A stretch of DNA of 64,000 bases from Arthrobacter sp. 24S4-2 (GTDB taxonomy: Bacteria > Actinomycetota > Actinomycetes > Actinomycetales > Micrococcaceae), in assembly GCF_005280255.1 (NCBI RefSeq), contig NZ_CP040018.1:4464001-4528000 (forward strand), given 5' to 3'. How positions within the stretch are numbered: position 1 is the stretch's first letter; the number at the start of each line of letters is the position of its first letter. The translations under genes and the position numbers were made by a program. The notes below the pieces were generated by a model. The model saw only the letters and a list, made by a program, of their open reading frames with translations, had not been told where the DNA came from and made no database searches. Below, piece after piece: positions 61,847 through 64,000 of this stretch.

Positions 61847-63976
61847 ATGGGCACCCTGTCCGAGCCCGTCCCGGAAGAACGCAAACTCCCCATAACTTCA
61901 CCGGCCAGGGTGGCACTTGTTGGGGTCCATGGCTTCGGCACGCACCACCTCCGCAACCTCGAACGGCTGCAGGCCGGCTGCGCCGTCAGCCTGGTGGCGG
62001 TGGCGGACCCGAATCCCCCGGCCCCGGGCGACCTCCCCTCCGACACCGCGGTGTTCGGCAACCTCGACGACCTCCTGGCGGCAACCCCGGCACTCGACCT
62101 CGTGATCGTAGCCACGCCCATCCAGACGCACGCACCGCTGGCGCTGGCTGCCCTCCCCCACGCCGACCTCTACCTGGAAAAGCCACCGGTCGCTTCGCTG
62201 GCCGACTTCAACCGGCTGCAGGACGCCGCCGCCGAAGCCGGACGCAGCGTCCAGATCGGCTTCCAGAGCCTCGGCTCCCACGCGCTGCAGGCGATTGAGG
62301 ATCTGCTCGCGGCGGGCGAAATCGGCACGCTCCTGGGGATCTCCGCCACCGGGCGCTGGGTGCGGGACCGGGCGTACTTCAAACGTTCACGCTGGGCGGG
62401 CAAGCGCAGCCTGGACGGAGTCGACGTCGTGGACGGTGTGGCCACGAATCCGCTGGCGCACGCCATCGCCACGGCCCTGAGGATCGCCGGCGCCCGGACC
62501 CTGGACGATCTCGCCTCGGTGGAAACGGACCTCTACCGCGCCAACGACATCGAATCGGACGACACCTCCGTGATCCGCGTCCGCACCGCATCCGGTCTGC
62601 CCGTCACATGCGCCCTCACGCTGTGCGCCACCGAATCCGTGGAACCGTACATCACCCTTCAGGGCAGCGAAGGCACCGTAGTGTTCCACTACACCGAAGA
62701 CCGCCTCAGCGTCAGGACTGCCGACGGCGAGCGCAGCCAGGTCTTCGGCCGGGACGACCTCACCGAGAACCTGCTGGAACACCTCCGCCGGCGCCACTCG
62801 CCTGACACGCAGCCCCAGGCTGCACCCCTCATCAGCCCGCTCGCAGACAGCGGCGCGTTCATGCGCGTGCTGGAAGCCATCCGCACCGCCGAGGCTCCGG
62901 CACTGATCCCCGCGCAGTACCTCGATTGGGAAGGCGAAGGAGATTCCGCCCACGCCGTGATCACCGGCATCGAAGATGCACTGGAACGCTCGACGGCGGC
63001 GCACGCCACGTTCAGCGAGCTTGGCCTGCCCTGGGCACGGCCTGCGGCCGACGCTGCCCGGAAGCCGCGGCTCACTGTCCGGGATGCTGGCCAGCACGCT
63101 GGCGAACGCAGCGACGGCGGCCAGCACGACGGCGGCCCGGTGGCCGGTGCGCCAAGCGGCGCCACCACGGTGGCTACCTTGCAGGACGGAGCCGCCATCG
63201 CGGCAAGGCTCTCGCCGCGGCCCTACCTGCATCCGGTGCGCACGCTCGGCGGCGTCACCGTCACGGACCACCTGCCGGCGGACCACCCCTGGCACCTCGG
63301 CGTGGGCATTGCCCTGCAGGACGTGAACGGCACCAATTTCTGGGGCGGCAAGACCTACACCCGCGCCGCCGGCCGCTACGAAGAGCGGCCGGACCACGGC
63401 CGGATCGTGCAGCTCTCCGCAGCCTCGGAGCCCGGGGCACCGGACAGTGACTCCCTCCACCAGGAACTCCGCTGGCAGGCACCGGATGGCAGCGAACTCC
63501 TCCGCGAGCGCCGCAACACCCGGTCCACGTGGGTGGACGCCCGCACCTGGCGGCTGGACCTGACCACTGAACTGACCGCCGTCGTCGACGCCTCGCTTGG
63601 CGGTCCCGGCTCCAACGGGGCCGCCGGAAGCGGCTACGGTGGATTCTTCTGGCGGCTTCCGGCGTGCGCGGGAGCCGATGTGTTCACGGCCGAGAGGCAG
63701 GGTGAAGCCGAAGTCCATGGCTCCGTATCGCCTTGGCTTGCGTGGACGGCGGACTTCCCCGAGGGCCCCGCAAGCTTGGTGTTCGCGGCTCCCGCCGAGG
63801 CACCGGATCCCTGGTTCGTCCGGCAGTCCGGCTACCCCGGAGTGGGCCCAGCGCTGGCCTGGGACAGGCCTGTGAACCTTGCCGCAGGGGAAGCTGTGGC
63901 ACGCGCCTTCTCGGTATGGATCTCGGACGGCAGACTGACTCCGGCTGAAGCTGCGGCATTGGCTGCAGAACGGTGA
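61847..63976 (+). CDS. Gfo/Idh/MocA oxidoreductase fused to DUF6807 (PmoA-like) domain
   Basis: A 709-residue two-domain protein. Residues about 20-385 are a dinucleotide-dependent sugar dehydrogenase fold (VALVGVHGFGTHHLRNLERL; LYLEKPPVASLADF with the catalytic Lys of EKP; IGFQSLGSHALQAIEDL). Residues about 440-705 match DUF6807 (SPRPYLHPVRTLGGVTVTDHLPADHPWHLGVGIALQDVNGTNFWGGKTYTR and SPWLAWTADF), a beta-sandwich of unknown activity. A low-complexity His/Gly linker (DAGQHAGERSDGGQHDGG) joins them. AGAGGAGAG precedes the ATG. It is divergent from the rhamnogalacturonan operon and likely acts on one of its sugars. Confidence 0.85.
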   Translation: MGTLSEPVPEERKLPITSPARVALVGVHGFGTHHLRNLERLQAGCAVSLVAVADPNPPAPGDLPSDTAVFGNLDDLLAATPALDLVIVATPIQTHAPLALAALPHADLYLEKPPVASLADFNRLQDAAAEAGRSVQIGFQSLGSHALQAIEDLLAAGEIGTLLGISATGRWVRDRAYFKRSRWAGKRSLDGVDVVDGVATNPLAHAIATALRIAGARTLDDLASVETDLYRANDIESDDTSVIRVRTASGLPVTCALTLCATESVEPYITLQGSEGTVVFHYTEDRLSVRTADGERSQVFGRDDLTENLLEHLRRRHSPDTQPQAAPLISPLADSGAFMRVLEAIRTAEAPALIPAQYLDWEGEGDSAHAVITGIEDALERSTAAHATFSELGLPWARPAADAARKPRLTVRDAGQHAGERSDGGQHDGGPVAGAPSGATTVATLQDGAAIAARLSPRPYLHPVRTLGGVTVTDHLPADHPWHLGVGIALQDVNGTNFWGGKTYTRAAGRYEERPDHGRIVQLSAASEPGAPDSDSLHQELRWQAPDGSELLRERRNTRSTWVDARTWRLDLTTELTAVVDASLGGPGSNGAAGSGYGGFFWRLPACAGADVFTAERQGEAEVHGSVSPWLAWTADFPEGPASLVFAAPAEAPDPWFVRQSGYPGVGPALAWDRPVNLAAGEAVARAFSVWISDGRLTPAEAAALAAER

Positions 63977-64000
63977 CCGGCCCGCTTTCCGCGGCAGCGC

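Noticed and set aside
1..64000. tRNA or rRNA genes
   Set aside because: No T-loop (GGTTCRA) with a matching acceptor stem and no rRNA-like segment was seen on reading. A tRNAscan run would be decisive.

Overview
The window is GC-rich chromosomal DNA from an actinobacterium, most likely Arthrobacter, Pseudarthrobacter or a close relative in the Micrococcaceae. The family-level pointers are the 32-residue ribosomal protein bS22, a BldC-type regulator, Rex, a menBEA menaquinone block, a System II (Ccs) cytochrome c assembly operon, nirBD next to an amino-acid permease, and many promoters that place a TANNNT -10 box six bases before the start codon (leaderless mRNAs). I saw no tRNA, rRNA, CRISPR, phage or transposase genes.

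Layout. 0-3 kb: start of a secreted protease-like protein, a tyrosine phosphatase, and a GDSL hydrolase and a GNAT acetyltransferase that each carry a one-base frameshift. 3-6 kb: beta-oxidation/phenylacetate-type operon (thiolase, enoyl-CoA hydratase, hydroxyacyl-CoA dehydrogenase) behind a TetR-like operator. 6-10 kb: pentapeptide-repeat protein, SRPBCC protein, CsbD stress protein, dienelactone hydrolase, amino-acid permease. 10-13.5 kb: assimilatory nitrite reductase. 13.7-18.7 kb: ABC-F ATPase, then a leaderless RHH regulator-DUF4097-ABC exporter operon. 18.8-25 kb: Nramp transporter, CPBP protease, VOC protein and the menaquinone genes menB, menE, menA. 26-34 kb: KimA-like APC transporter, then ccsB-resB-ccdA-resA cytochrome c maturation genes, a histidine phosphatase and YceI. 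34-37 kb: two paralogous Pro/Gln-rich membrane proteins with a shared 5' leader. 36.7-41 kb: rex, glutaredoxin, HAD hydrolase, bS22, bldC and a DAHP synthase preceded by a leader peptide rich in aromatic residues.

41-64 kb is mostly a pectin side-chain (rhamnogalacturonan I) module. It holds an acetyl esterase and L-rhamnose catabolism (rhaB, a fused aldolase-dehydrogenase, rhaI, rhaM) with a divergent LacI regulator. A small cytochrome b operon follows. After it comes a set matching the Bacillus yes/yet/lpl genes: YesU-like DUF1961, rhamnogalacturonan acetylesterase, an LplABC-type importer, a PL26 (YetA-like) lyase, a GH42 beta-galactosidase and YesL. A divergent gene encodes a Gfo/Idh/MocA-DUF6807 fusion. 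Importer and lyases would release and take up oligosaccharides, and the rha genes would turn the rhamnose into dihydroxyacetone phosphate and lactate. LacI-type operator sequences shared by the rha promoter and the yes-like promoter suggest common control.

Quality caveat. At least eight frame breaks occur in otherwise intact conserved genes (GDSL hydrolase, GNAT, resB twice, DAHP synthase, PL26 twice, GH42). Nearly all are single missing bases in short G/C runs, which looks more like sequencing error than gene decay. No coordinate here has been checked by alignment.
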